64,000 bases of DNA. Origin: BRH-c25 sp035627615. Lineage in GTDB: Bacteria > Bacillota > Clostridia > Lutisporales > Lutisporaceae. The translations under genes were made by a program, and so were the position numbers. The notes below the pieces were generated by a model that was given only the letters and a program-made list of their open reading frames with translations, did no database searches and was not told the origin of the DNA. This document shows, piece by piece, positions 24,983 to 32,790 of the stretch (position 1 is the first letter of the stretch; the number at the start of each line of letters is the position of its first letter). The stretch lies in contig DASPLL010000017.1 of assembly GCA_035627615.1 (NCBI GenBank), positions 186,001-250,000 on the forward strand. Direction: 5' to 3'.

Positions 24983-25840
24983 TTATCCAATCTCCCTTTT
25001 ACCTCTGATTGCATTGTCGAATATCGTCCGGAGGCTGCTATCGTCCTGTGAATTAATAGCTTTTTTCAATTTCCGAAGCATCTCTTCCATATCTTCTATT
25101 CTATCAATTATATTCAAATTATTCATCCTAAATATTTGTGTCCAAAGTTCCTTGTTCAATGCCGCCACCCTGGTGGCATCCGTGAAGCTGCGTCCGGTAA
25201 AGGCATGCATATCCTTCTCCCCCATTACAAGATTTGCAAATGAGATGGCAACTATATGCGGAAGCTGGCTGGTAAAGGATATTATACGGTCATGGGCATC
25301 TGCTCCTACCCTGGTCACGCACTTGCAGCCTATCGCTTCAGCCAGCTTTTCTACAGCCCCCAGTCCTTTGTCACTGTTATTCTCGTGGGGTGTTATAATA
25401 TAATTCGTATCGAAGAATAGCTCCCGGGACGCAGCATCAAAGCCTTGGAACTCATTGCCCGCCATTGGGTGTCCTCCCACAAACTCAACATTATCCGGCA
25501 GGCTTCTATTTGCAGCAGCAATTATCGGCTGTTTGATGCCGCAGGTATCTGTAACTATTGCTCCAGGCTTGAAATGTCCGGCATTATTCTCTATAAATTC
25601 AATTGCATCCTGAGGATAGAGGGCGATTATTACTATATCAGACTTGCATAGTATTTCTCCGGCATTGGTTGAGCCTTCATCTATGACCCCACAGCTGACT
25701 GCTTTATCCAATACTATCCCGTCTATGTCGATTCCAAATACCTTTCCATCTTTAAGTGAACTCAGGGCCATAGCATAGGAGCCCCCTATCAATCCCAGGC
25801 CTACCACCGCGATATTCCTTCTAAAATTGCCTTCTTCCAA
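24983..25840 (-). CDS. tyrA: Prephenate dehydrogenase
   Basis: A 285-residue NAD(P)-dependent enzyme converting prephenate to 4-hydroxyphenylpyruvate for Tyr synthesis. Rossmann motif GLGLIGGSYAMAL, catalytic GGHPMAGNEFQGFDAA and the helical C-terminal dimer domain are visible. There is no ACT domain at this length, so feedback by Tyr may be weak, and transcriptional attenuation may matter more. TTG start at 25840, 7 bases after AGGAGG. Confidence 0.95.
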   Translation of the reverse strand: MEEGNFRRNIAVVGLGLIGGSYAMALSSLKDGKVFGIDIDGIVLDKAVSCGVIDEGSTNAGEILCKSDIVIIALYPQDAIEFIENNAGHFKPGAIVTDTCGIKQPIIAAANRSLPDNVEFVGGHPMAGNEFQGFDAASRELFFDTNYIITPHENNSDKGLGAVEKLAEAIGCKCVTRVGADAHDRIISFTSQLPHIVAISFANLVMGEKDMHAFTGRSFTDATRVAALNKELWTQIFRMNNLNIIDRIEDMEEMLRKLKKAINSQDDSSLRTIFDNAIRGKREIG

Positions 25841-25852
25841 TTCAATTCCTCC

Positions 25853-26866
25853 TTACACAATTCTCCTCATGGAGCCTGCCATAAGGGTTATGTCATCCAT
25901 TAAGGTCTTGAACCTTTCAGGTTTGATGGATTGCTGTCCATCACACTTGGCATGGGCAGGGTCATTGTGAACTTCGATCATTATTCCGTCTGCTCCCACA
26001 GCTATTGAAGCTTTTGCAAGAGGTTCAACCATCCACCACAAGCCGGCTGCATGACTGGGATCAACTATAACGGGCAAATGGCTGAGTTTTTTAATTGCCA
26101 ATACTGCACTAATATCCAGGGTATTTCTTGTATAGGTCTCAAAGGTCCTGATGCCTCTTTCGCAAAGTATCACATTGGTATTGCCCTCCGACATGACATA
26201 CTCTGCGGACATAAGCAGCTCTTCTATTGTTGCGGATAGTCCCCGTTTCAGAAGAATGGGCTTATCAGTTTTCCCAAGCTCCTTAAGAAGCTCGAAATTT
26301 TGCATATTTCTTGCGCCAACCTGTATTACATCTACATCCTCCACGAATCTCTCAATCATATCTGTTGACATTATTTCAGTAACAATTGGAAGTCCGGTTT
26401 CCTCCCTGGCGAGCTTCAGAAGTTCAAGCCCTTCAAGCCTCATGCCCTGGAAGCTGTATGGAGATGTCCTTGGCTTGAATGCACCTCCTCTTAAAAAGCT
26501 TGCGCCGCATTCCTTCACTTTCCGCGCCAGCTCCAGTATCTGATCCTCACTCTCCACAGAACAAGGCCCTGCTATCACAGCCAGATCCGGTCCACCGATT
26601 GCCTTATCCCTTACCTTTATCACTGAATTGTCCATATGGAACATCCTGTTTGCAAGCTTATAGCTCTGCTGCACCTTCATCACCTTTTCCACATGCTCGT
26701 TTGCCTCCAGTTCGTTGATGTCGATGTCGGTAGTATCCCCTATTATGCCAAGCACACAATAATCCTTTCCCTCCATAACACTTACCCTTCTGTTTCCTGT
26801 CTCCACCTGCTCCCTTATCTTTTCGATTTCCTGACCGGTCGCGTCTGCTCTCATTACTATCACCAT
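25853..26866 (-). CDS. aroF: DAHP synthase, type I-beta, with N-terminal regulatory-like domain
   Basis: A 337-residue first enzyme of the shikimate pathway, joining PEP and erythrose 4-phosphate. About 90 N-terminal residues form a ferredoxin-like or ACT-like domain. The catalytic barrel has GPCSVESEDQILELA, RGGAFKPRTSPYSFQG, LCERGIRTFE and DPSHAAGLW. AGGAGG lies 6 bases before the ATG. First structural gene of the nine-gene aromatic operon, 65 bases after the attenuator stem. Confidence 0.97.
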   Translation of the reverse strand: MVIVMRADATGQEIEKIREQVETGNRRVSVMEGKDYCVLGIIGDTTDIDINELEANEHVEKVMKVQQSYKLANRMFHMDNSVIKVRDKAIGGPDLAVIAGPCSVESEDQILELARKVKECGASFLRGGAFKPRTSPYSFQGMRLEGLELLKLAREETGLPIVTEIMSTDMIERFVEDVDVIQVGARNMQNFELLKELGKTDKPILLKRGLSATIEELLMSAEYVMSEGNTNVILCERGIRTFETYTRNTLDISAVLAIKKLSHLPVIVDPSHAAGLWWMVEPLAKASIAVGADGIMIEVHNDPAHAKCDGQQSIKPERFKTLMDDITLMAGSMRRIV

Positions 26867-26930
26867 GGTAATCCTCCTTTTAATAGATATGTAACCTTTA
26901 CCTCATTTTGTTTGTATAGCTTAATAACTA

Positions 26931-26960
26931 AAAAAAATAAGGCTCTAATGAGCCTTATTT
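26931..26960 (-). terminator. Attenuator terminator upstream of the aromatic operon
   Basis: Minus-strand stem AAATAAGGCTC / GAGCCTTATTT (11 perfect pairs, loop ATTA) followed by TTTT. It starts 40 bases after the leader-peptide stop codon and ends about 65 bases before aroF, in the direction of the operon. This is the geometry of transcription attenuation. Confidence 0.88.
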
Positions 26961-26999
26961 GTAACCGGAGCTTTTTCATATATGGTTGTTTCCCACATA

Positions 27000-27140
27000 T
27001 TATGTATCTGTTTTATTTAACTCATTAAGAAAAGGAATATATTCTTTTTTACAAGCAAAATAACCAGCGCTAAAATAATAGCCCAGGCTAAAGTTAAAAT
27101 AATATATTCCGCTTATTCCCTTTCTCAATAAATTATCCAT
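27000..27140 (-). CDS. Tyr/Phe-rich leader peptide of the aromatic operon
   Basis: A 46-residue frame starting ATG 27140, 8 bases after GGAG, and stopping at 27000. Residues 12-37 contain six Tyr (all TAT) and five Phe (all TTT), in groups such as IYYFNF, GYYF, GYF and EYIPF. It sits between a consensus promoter and a terminator ahead of aroF-tyrA-...-pheA. Stalling of the ribosome when charged Tyr- or Phe-tRNA is scarce would be expected to prevent termination. The antiterminator pairing was not resolved by eye. Attenuation is inferred. Confidence 0.82.
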   Translation of the reverse strand: MDNLLRKGISGIYYFNFSLGYYFSAGYFACKKEYIPFLNELNKTDT

Positions 27141-27188
27141 TGCTCTATCTCCGCATATTAATATTCTGTATTAGTGGTATTTCTAACG

Positions 27189-27216
27189 ATTATAACACAT
27201 AGGCCAAAGATGTCAA
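27189..27216 (-). promoter_or_regulatory. Consensus promoter of the aromatic leader and operon
   Basis: Perfect TTGACA (27216-27211) and TATAAT (27194-27189) with a 16-base spacer, reading towards the leader peptide. A start point near 27182 gives about 42 bases before the leader ATG. Confidence 0.88.
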
Positions 27217-27285
27217 CTGTTATTTTGTTTACTTGTTACTAATTTATTGTAAACTAAAAAATCGTGTAATATTCACTTTAGTCTA

Positions 27286-27663
27286 TTACTTTTTCAACTC
27301 TTTTACCAAAACTCTTACTAACATATACACCAATGAAATCACGATAAAACCGCTTAATCCTGCTACTACATCTTCAAACTCCATCCTTCCTGACTGGGTG
27401 ACCTTTTGTTCGATCTCTATAGCCATGACCAAAACAAGCAGAACAGTGAAGGTGTAAACAAATGTGATAGCTGATATACTCCATCTGGCAAGCCGTCTGA
27501 ATACTAGGTCGCATACTACGAAGATCGCTACTCCAAATGCCCCGAGCAGCCAGAAGTGCAGCTGTTTGTCTGTCAGCCCCAATCCCAGCCCATGAGCAAT
27601 GTCTACTATCAGATCATGTATTTTATTGATAATTGCTATTAGAAGCTTTAAAAATCTTGTCAT
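27286..27663 (-). CDS. Small polytopic membrane protein, unknown
   Basis: A 125-residue protein with three clear membrane segments (about 36-53, 63-82 and 98-117) and an amphipathic N-terminus. The sequence DKQLHFWLLGAFG resembles the start of VanZ-like proteins but the rest does not convince me. A GGAG site lies 7 bases before the ATG. Divergent from the metallo-hydrolase gene and downstream on the other side of the aromatic promoter. No function is assigned. Confidence 0.72.
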   Translation of the reverse strand: MTRFLKLLIAIINKIHDLIVDIAHGLGLGLTDKQLHFWLLGAFGVAIFVVCDLVFRRLARWSISAITFVYTFTVLLVLVMAIEIEQKVTQSGRMEFEDVVAGLSGFIVISLVYMLVRVLVKELKK

Positions 27664-27804
27664 GGCATTTCTCCATCAAATACTAAAATATTCACCGGGA
27701 TTGTCCAATAGCCTCTGGATACTCAAATAATATGAATGGCATTTGAGTAGAATAATAGCTGAAACAAATACATTGGAGGTGTTATTATTTCTACAATTGA
27801 TGAA

Positions 27805-28617
27805 ATGCTTCAAATGCTGTCCGGCCTCACCATGCGATCAAAGCAGGTGACGAGGGATACTATACTGCTGCAATTCACTATCGTAAATGCCTGCATAATA
27901 GGCAGCACTGGCTCAGCAGCTCAGAACTGGGTGCTTATAGATACAGGCTTGCCTAACTCAGCAGAGTTTATTGAAAAAACTGCAAAAGAACACTTTGGCA
28001 AAACCAGCCGCCCCCTGGCAATTATCCTGACCCACGGGCACTTTGACCATGTAGGCTCAGTTATTGAACTGGCTGCCCGGTGGGAAGTGCCTGTTTATGC
28101 CCATAAGCTTGAGCTGCCGTACCTGACAGGTGAAAAAGACTATCCTGCGGCAGATCCTACAGTGGATGAGGGCATGGTAGCGAAGCTGTCTCCGGCCTTT
28201 CCCCATCACAGTATAGACCTGGGCCATCATGCAGCAGAGCTCCCCAGGGATGGAAGCGTCCCCGGCCTTCCCGGCTGGAAATGGGTGCATACTCCCGGAC
28301 ATACGGAAGGACATATCTGTCTGTTCCGTGAAAAGGACAGGGTGCTCATTACTGCAGACGCTCTTTCCACAGTAAAGCAGGAGTCCCTGATATCAGTACT
28401 GTTCCAAAAGGAACAGATAAGCGGACCGCCAAAATACCTGACAACAGACTGGAAGGCCGCGGAGAAATCAGTAAGAAAGCTCTATGATCTGAAGCCCTCC
28501 CTGATCATTCCAAGTCACGGACAGCCCATGAGAGGCGAAGAACTCTCCCGCCACCTGGACCTGCTGATGCACAACTTCAAAGAAATCGCCGTCCCCGAGC
28601 ACGGACGCTACATATAA
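27805..28617 (+). CDS. MBL-fold metallo-hydrolase
   Basis: A 270-residue hydrolase of the glyoxalase II-like metallo-beta-lactamase fold. Metal motif THGHFDH (about residues 78-84), further ligands in VHTPGHTEGH, the bridging Asp in LITADAL, and a final His in IPSHGQP. The substrate is not deducible. The ATG at 27805 lacks a ribosome site; a good GGAGG at 27775-27779 is 7 bases before an in-frame ATT at 27787, so translation may begin there with a rare AUU start, adding six residues. Single gene. Confidence 0.88.
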   Translation: MLQMLSGLTMRSKQVTRDTILLQFTIVNACIIGSTGSAAQNWVLIDTGLPNSAEFIEKTAKEHFGKTSRPLAIILTHGHFDHVGSVIELAARWEVPVYAHKLELPYLTGEKDYPAADPTVDEGMVAKLSPAFPHHSIDLGHHAAELPRDGSVPGLPGWKWVHTPGHTEGHICLFREKDRVLITADALSTVKQESLISVLFQKEQISGPPKYLTTDWKAAEKSVRKLYDLKPSLIIPSHGQPMRGEELSRHLDLLMHNFKEIAVPEHGRYI

Positions 28618-28644
28618 TACTATGTCTTAAGCAGGAGATGCATT

Positions 28645-28770
28645 CAGTCGCTAGTCACGAGTCTCTAGTCTCTAGGTTTTGGGGTATTCCTTATAAGTCA
28701 AGGAATGGGTAACATCCGTGTGTTCCGTGGTTTCCGTTCCTGTGCTTTATAGGAATACCCTGACTTCTCG
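28645..28770. repeat. Intergenic repeat C
   Basis: Starts with AGTCGCTAGTCACGAG and GTCTCTAGTCTCTAG units, then an inverted pair: GGGGTATTCCTTATAAG near the left and CTTTATAGGAATACCC near the right. It shares the GGTATTCCTTATAA box with repeat B (12345) and repeat G (49945). Located between the MBL hydrolase gene and the convergent transketolase gene. Confidence 0.7.
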
Positions 28771-28779
28771 CAGCCCTTA

Positions 28780-29721
28780 CTACTTCTTCATAGCTATCGC
28801 TTCTTTTGCTGCTTTTACTATGTCCTCTGCCGTCATATGATACTTTTTCTTCAGGTAATCCATCTTTGCAACCTCACCGAAGTGATCCTGCACACCTACT
28901 GCTTTTACAGGCACAGGGCACTCATCTACCAGCACCTCGGCTACAGCGCTCTTCAAGCCTCCGATTATATTATGATTTTCGCAGGTTACTGCCGCTCCGG
29001 TCTTCTTTGCAGATTTCACAACAGCTTCCCTGTCTATCGGTTTTATGGTATGTATATTGATTATTTCAGCTGATATTCCGGAAGCCTTAAGCAGCTCTGC
29101 TGCCTTCAGGGCCTCATTGACCATAATACCCGATGCAAACAAGGTTACATCCTTGCCTTCACTTATCAGGTCGGCCTTGAACAGTTCAAATTTATAGTCA
29201 TCCTTGAATATCACCGGGAACGCCTTTCTGAACATCCTTATATATACTGGCCCGTCATATTCCGCTATCACAGGCAGAGCCTTTGCAAGCTGCACTGCAT
29301 CAACAGGCTCGAATATAACTATTCCCGGAATACTCCTGATTACCCCGATATCCTCCATGCTCATGTGGGTTCCGCCATTAAGCTCTGCCGATATACCAGG
29401 GTCAGTTCCGATTATCTTCACGTTTCTTTTTGCATAGACTATGGATATTGCAATCTGATCGCATATCCTTCTCGTAGCAAAAGGTGTGAAGGATCCAATG
29501 AAGGGGATAAGCCCATATGCCGCCATACCGGCTGCCACTGCCGCCATGTTCTGCTCTGCTATACCCACATCAAAAGCCCTTTCCGGATATTTGTCCCTCA
29601 AAGCTATTGTCCCGTTTGCCCTGGCCAGGTCCGCATCTATAACAACTATCCTTTCATCCTTCTCCATCATACCGCCAAGTATTTCAGCCAGTACCTGTCT
29701 CATTTCCATATTCTCGTACAT
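28780..29721 (-). CDS. Transketolase, C-terminal subunit
   Basis: A 313-residue half of a split transketolase with the pyrimidine-binding domain (IDADLARANGT, FDVGIAEQNMAAVAAGMA with the catalytic Glu) and the C-terminal domain. With the next gene upstream it forms a heteromeric enzyme that exchanges two-carbon units and makes erythrose 4-phosphate, a precursor of the aromatic pathway encoded nearby. GGAGGG site before the ATG; 12 bases after the N-subunit stop. Confidence 0.95.
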   Translation of the reverse strand: MYENMEMRQVLAEILGGMMEKDERIVVIDADLARANGTIALRDKYPERAFDVGIAEQNMAAVAAGMAAYGLIPFIGSFTPFATRRICDQIAISIVYAKRNVKIIGTDPGISAELNGGTHMSMEDIGVIRSIPGIVIFEPVDAVQLAKALPVIAEYDGPVYIRMFRKAFPVIFKDDYKFELFKADLISEGKDVTLFASGIMVNEALKAAELLKASGISAEIINIHTIKPIDREAVVKSAKKTGAAVTCENHNIIGGLKSAVAEVLVDECPVPVKAVGVQDHFGEVAKMDYLKKKYHMTAEDIVKAAKEAIAMKK

Positions 29722-29733
29722 TATTCCGCCCTC

Positions 29734-30558
29734 CTATTCCAATTCCTTCAATGCCTGGAGCCTTTGTTCCTCAGTTACAGGCATATTGTGGTTCTTGACT
29801 CCGGCAGCCTCCACAAAGGAAACACCCTTTCCCTTTATGGTATTCAGGATTATCATTGTAGGCTTATCTGCTGATTTCTTCCCCTTTTCCACTGCTTCAT
29901 CTATTTCTGCAATATCATGCCCATCGGCAACATTTATAACATTCCACCCAAAGGCTTCCCATTTTTTATCAAGAGGTGCTATTCCCATTGTTTCCTGAAC
30001 GGATCCATCTATCTGGAATCTGTTGTAATCAGTGAAGGCTATCAGGTTATTGAGCTTGAACTGTGAAGCGCACATAGCAGCTTCCCACACTTCCCCTTCC
30101 TGGCTCTCTCCATCTCCGACCATGCAATATATAAATGCATTATCCTTTTTTATCTTCGATGCCTTCGCCATTCCTACCGCACAGGAAATGCCCTGTCCCA
30201 ATGAACCTGCCGTCATGTCTATCCCCCTGGTCTTCAGCATGTCGCAGTGGCTTGGAAGACTTGTTTCAGGCTTGTTCAGGGTATCCAGCTCACAAATATC
30301 AAAATATCCCTTATCGGCCAGCACCGCATATAAGGCCGGACCTGCATGGCCTTTTGACATTATGAACCTGTCCCGTCCCTCCATCCGCGGATTGGCGGGA
30401 TCGATTTTCATTTGCCTGTAATACAGTACCACCAACGCCTCTACAGGCGACAGACAACCGCCGATATGACCGACTCCGAGCTTACCGATCTCATCGACTA
30501 TCAACCTTCGTATGTGTCTGCTTTTGTCTTTTAGGAACATTACTTTCCTGTCATTCAT
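29734..30558 (-). CDS. Transketolase, N-terminal subunit
   Basis: A 274-residue ThDP-binding half with HIGGCLS, SKGHAGPALYAVLA, GSLGQGISCAVGMA, and the ThDP motif GDGESQEGEVWEA...N. Split transketolases are common in clostridia. ATG 30558 follows GGAGG by 8 bases and replaces an upstream ATG at 30576. First gene of the two-gene unit. Confidence 0.95.
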   Translation of the reverse strand: MNDRKVMFLKDKSRHIRRLIVDEIGKLGVGHIGGCLSPVEALVVLYYRQMKIDPANPRMEGRDRFIMSKGHAGPALYAVLADKGYFDICELDTLNKPETSLPSHCDMLKTRGIDMTAGSLGQGISCAVGMAKASKIKKDNAFIYCMVGDGESQEGEVWEAAMCASQFKLNNLIAFTDYNRFQIDGSVQETMGIAPLDKKWEAFGWNVINVADGHDIAEIDEAVEKGKKSADKPTMIILNTIKGKGVSFVEAAGVKNHNMPVTEEQRLQALKELE

Positions 30559-30727
30559 TTGTATATCCTCCTTCAATTTATAATTGCATATATTATCTGG
30601 ATAATATTATACCAGACATTTACTTCCGGGATAACCTTCAAATGGAAACCAAAAATTCAACTTCCTGCACTGCTGCTCAGCATATTGTTTCACAAGTTTA
30701 CCTGTATTATTATACCATAATGAACAA

Positions 30728-30776
30728 TAAAAAAACCGTACCCATGCAAAGGGTTCAAACCCCTGTAAAGTACGGT
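30728..30776 (-). terminator. Rho-independent terminator downstream of yhbY and the 27-residue gene
   Basis: Minus-strand ACCGTAC pairs with GTACGGT around a partly paired GGGTTTGAACCC centre and is followed by TTTTTTTATTG. It ends the obg-yhbY transcript. Confidence 0.85.
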
Positions 30777-30842
30777 ATGTGATAATTCTGCTTTATCAGT
30801 ACGCCTAAAGGATACATGGCAATATTTTTATAAAGCACATTA

Positions 30843-30926
30843 CTATTGAAATAAAGGAGCAATAATTGTCAGCAGAAAGGCTATTATAACCAGTATGCTG
30901 ATTACTGCAGCCACTTTTCTTTTCAC
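30843..30926 (-). CDS. 27-residue single-span membrane peptide
   Basis: GTG start at 30926, stop at 30843. The N-terminus MKRKVAA is basic, then a hydrophobic span rich in Ile, Leu and Val, ending APLFQ. A run of nine G on the coding strand (30940-30932) stands 5 bases before the GTG and serves as the ribosome site. It lies between yhbY and the terminator on the same strand. Family unknown to me; whether it is translated is an inference. Confidence 0.55.
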   Translation of the reverse strand: MKRKVAAVISILVIIAFLLTIIAPLFQ

Positions 30927-30954
30927 AAAATCCCCCCCCCGTTTCTAATGGTTC

Positions 30955-31245
30955 TTAAGGCAGTACTATTAGAGGATTCTCCTCGGACCGCCTGTATAAT
31001 ATGAATTTCCCTCCAATGACCTGTACCACATCGGCGCCTGTCTTCTCAGCAATTTCGACGCTTGCTTCCCTGGGATCAGCCATACTGTTGTTCAATATTT
31101 TTATCTTTATTAATTCTCTAGCTTCCAAAGCCATGTCTATATCCTTTATCATATTTTCATTAATGCCGCCCTTCCCGATTAGAAGAGTCGGCTCCAGTGT
31201 GTTTGCAAGCCCTCTAAGATATGCCCGCTGTTTACTGTTTAACAT
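30955..31245 (-). CDS. yhbY: YhbY/CRM-domain RNA-binding protein
   Basis: A 96-residue CRM-domain protein that associates with the ribosomal large-subunit precursor. It shows LNSKQRAYLRGLANTLEPTLLIGKGGI, with the conserved GKGG loop, and ADVVQVIGGKFILYRRS. ATG 31245 is 7 bases after GGAGG and gives the normal length. Downstream of obg, another ribosome-assembly factor. Confidence 0.93.
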   Translation of the reverse strand: MLNSKQRAYLRGLANTLEPTLLIGKGGINENMIKDIDMALEARELIKIKILNNSMADPREASVEIAEKTGADVVQVIGGKFILYRRSEENPLIVLP

Positions 31246-31291
31246 CCACATTCCTCCATTATGTTCAAAAGGCAGACTTTCGTCTGCCATT

Positions 31292-31468
31292 CTATACCTC
31301 TACTTCTTTTCTAAGCTTGCGTCGATGAGTTTCGTACCCAGGATCACCTTTTTTCCAGCCGCTTCTGCTTTTTTCAGTATTGGTCATATAATTCTCATTG
31401 ATTATTATTTCGTTCTTTGCTAAGCAGAAATACGTAGCGGTGTTCTGTTTACAATTTTCGCAATGCAT
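31292..31468 (-). CDS. Small Cys-rich protein, unknown
   Basis: A 58-residue protein that starts MHCENCKQNTATYFC. It has a CENC knuckle and another Cys further on, so it may bind zinc. The C-terminal half is polar and basic (WKKGDPGYETHRRKLRKE). The ATG at 31468 is preferred over the one at 31477, which is only 1 base from the AGGA site. It lies between obg and yhbY on the same strand and is probably co-transcribed. I do not recognise the family. Confidence 0.6.
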   Translation of the reverse strand: MHCENCKQNTATYFCLAKNEIIINENYMTNTEKSRSGWKKGDPGYETHRRKLRKEVEV

Positions 31469-31501
31469 GCAGTTCATTTCCTACAATTGACCTCCAGTTC
31501 A

Positions 31502-32779
31502 TCATTCAAAATATTCGAATTCCAATTCTTGCATTTTCACTGTGTCACCGTCTTTAACACCTAACTGCTTCAACTCATCAACGATACCCCTCTTTCTAAG
31601 AACCTTCTGAAAATACTTTATTGAGTCATTGTCATCCAGGTTTACCGATGAAAGCAGCTGCTCCACAAGCTTACCCTCAACAATGAATGCTCCGTTTTCC
31701 TTCCTGACGGTAAACGGCTTATCACTCGTACTACTATGATACACTAAATCTACAATTTCTTCAACTGGTTCTTCAACATCTTTTACCTTTTCAAGCAAAT
31801 TGTAGACTCTGTTCAAAAGAGGCTCTATCCCTTCCCTTGTCGCAGCCGAAATTGCAAACACCTCGTAGCCCTTCTTGCCCAGCTCTTCCTTCACTCTGTT
31901 GAAATTCTCCTCCGATTCAGGGATATCCATTTTGTTGCACGCAACCACCTGGGGCTTATTCACAAGCTTTTCACTGTACAGCTTAAGCTCGTCGTTTATC
32001 TTGTAAAAGTCCTCCAAAGGATCCCTTCCCTCAAGTCCTGAGGTATCAACCAGATGAATCAGCACTTTTGTTCTTTCAACATGCCTCAAAAAATCATGTC
32101 CCAGGCCAACACCACTGTGAGCTCCTTCTATGAGCCCCGGGATATCCGCAATCACAAAGCTTCTGCCATTTCCCAGATCCACTACTCCCAGGTTGGGTAC
32201 AAGGGTGGTGAAATGGTAATTTGCTATTTTGGGTTTGGCAGAGGTTACAATGGACAGTAATGTTGACTTTCCCACATTAGGAAAACCTACCAGCCCTACA
32301 TCTGCCAAAAGCTTAAGCTCCAGTTCGACCCATCTTTCAAGGCCTTTTTCACCAGGCTGTGCGAACCTTGGCGCCTGTCTGGTCGGAGTGGCGAAATGCT
32401 GGTTTCCCTTTCCACCCTTTCCTCCACGGGCAATAACAGCACTATCCCCCGGATTCTTCAGATCCCCGAGAAGCCCTCCGGTCTCCGCATCCCTTAGTAT
32501 AGTGCCTGCGGGCACCTTTATGTACAGATTCTCCGCACTTCTGCCTGAGGAGTTATTGACTCCCCCCATTTCTCCGTTTTCAGCAACATGCTTTCTCCTG
32601 TACCTGAAATCCATCAGAGTTCTCATATTCTCATCCACTATGAAAACAATGTCTCCGCCATCTCCTCCGTCTCCACCGTCCGGACCCCCATTAGGCACGT
32701 ATTTTTCTCTTCTGAAGGATATCCTGCCGTCTCCGCCGTCCCCAGCCTTTATGAATATTTTAGCCTTATCCACAAACAT
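31502..32779 (-). CDS. obg: GTPase Obg
   Basis: A 425-residue essential GTPase of 50S assembly and stress/sporulation control. The N-terminal Gly-rich Obg fold (GDGGDGRISFRREKYVPNGGPDGGDGG), a G domain with GFPNVGKSTLLS, DIPGLIEGAH and NKMD, and a C-terminal OCT domain (about 345-425) are present. ATG 32779 is 7 bases after AGGTG. It follows the Spo0B-like gene by 11 bases, as spo0B and obg are arranged in B. subtilis. Confidence 0.97.
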   Translation of the reverse strand: MFVDKAKIFIKAGDGGDGRISFRREKYVPNGGPDGGDGGDGGDIVFIVDENMRTLMDFRYRRKHVAENGEMGGVNNSSGRSAENLYIKVPAGTILRDAETGGLLGDLKNPGDSAVIARGGKGGKGNQHFATPTRQAPRFAQPGEKGLERWVELELKLLADVGLVGFPNVGKSTLLSIVTSAKPKIANYHFTTLVPNLGVVDLGNGRSFVIADIPGLIEGAHSGVGLGHDFLRHVERTKVLIHLVDTSGLEGRDPLEDFYKINDELKLYSEKLVNKPQVVACNKMDIPESEENFNRVKEELGKKGYEVFAISAATREGIEPLLNRVYNLLEKVKDVEEPVEEIVDLVYHSSTSDKPFTVRKENGAFIVEGKLVEQLLSSVNLDDNDSIKYFQKVLRKRGIVDELKQLGVKDGDTVKMQELEFEYFE

Positions 32780-32790
32780 GTCTAAACACC

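Noticed and set aside
26931..27216. T-box riboswitch for the aromatic operon
   Set aside because: No T-box consensus (AGGGTGGNACCGCG-like) or specifier stem is seen, whereas a Tyr/Phe leader peptide is present.
30745..30760. tRNA T-loop-like GGGTTCAAACCC
   Set aside because: It is the centre of a rho-independent terminator; no acceptor or anticodon stems surround it.
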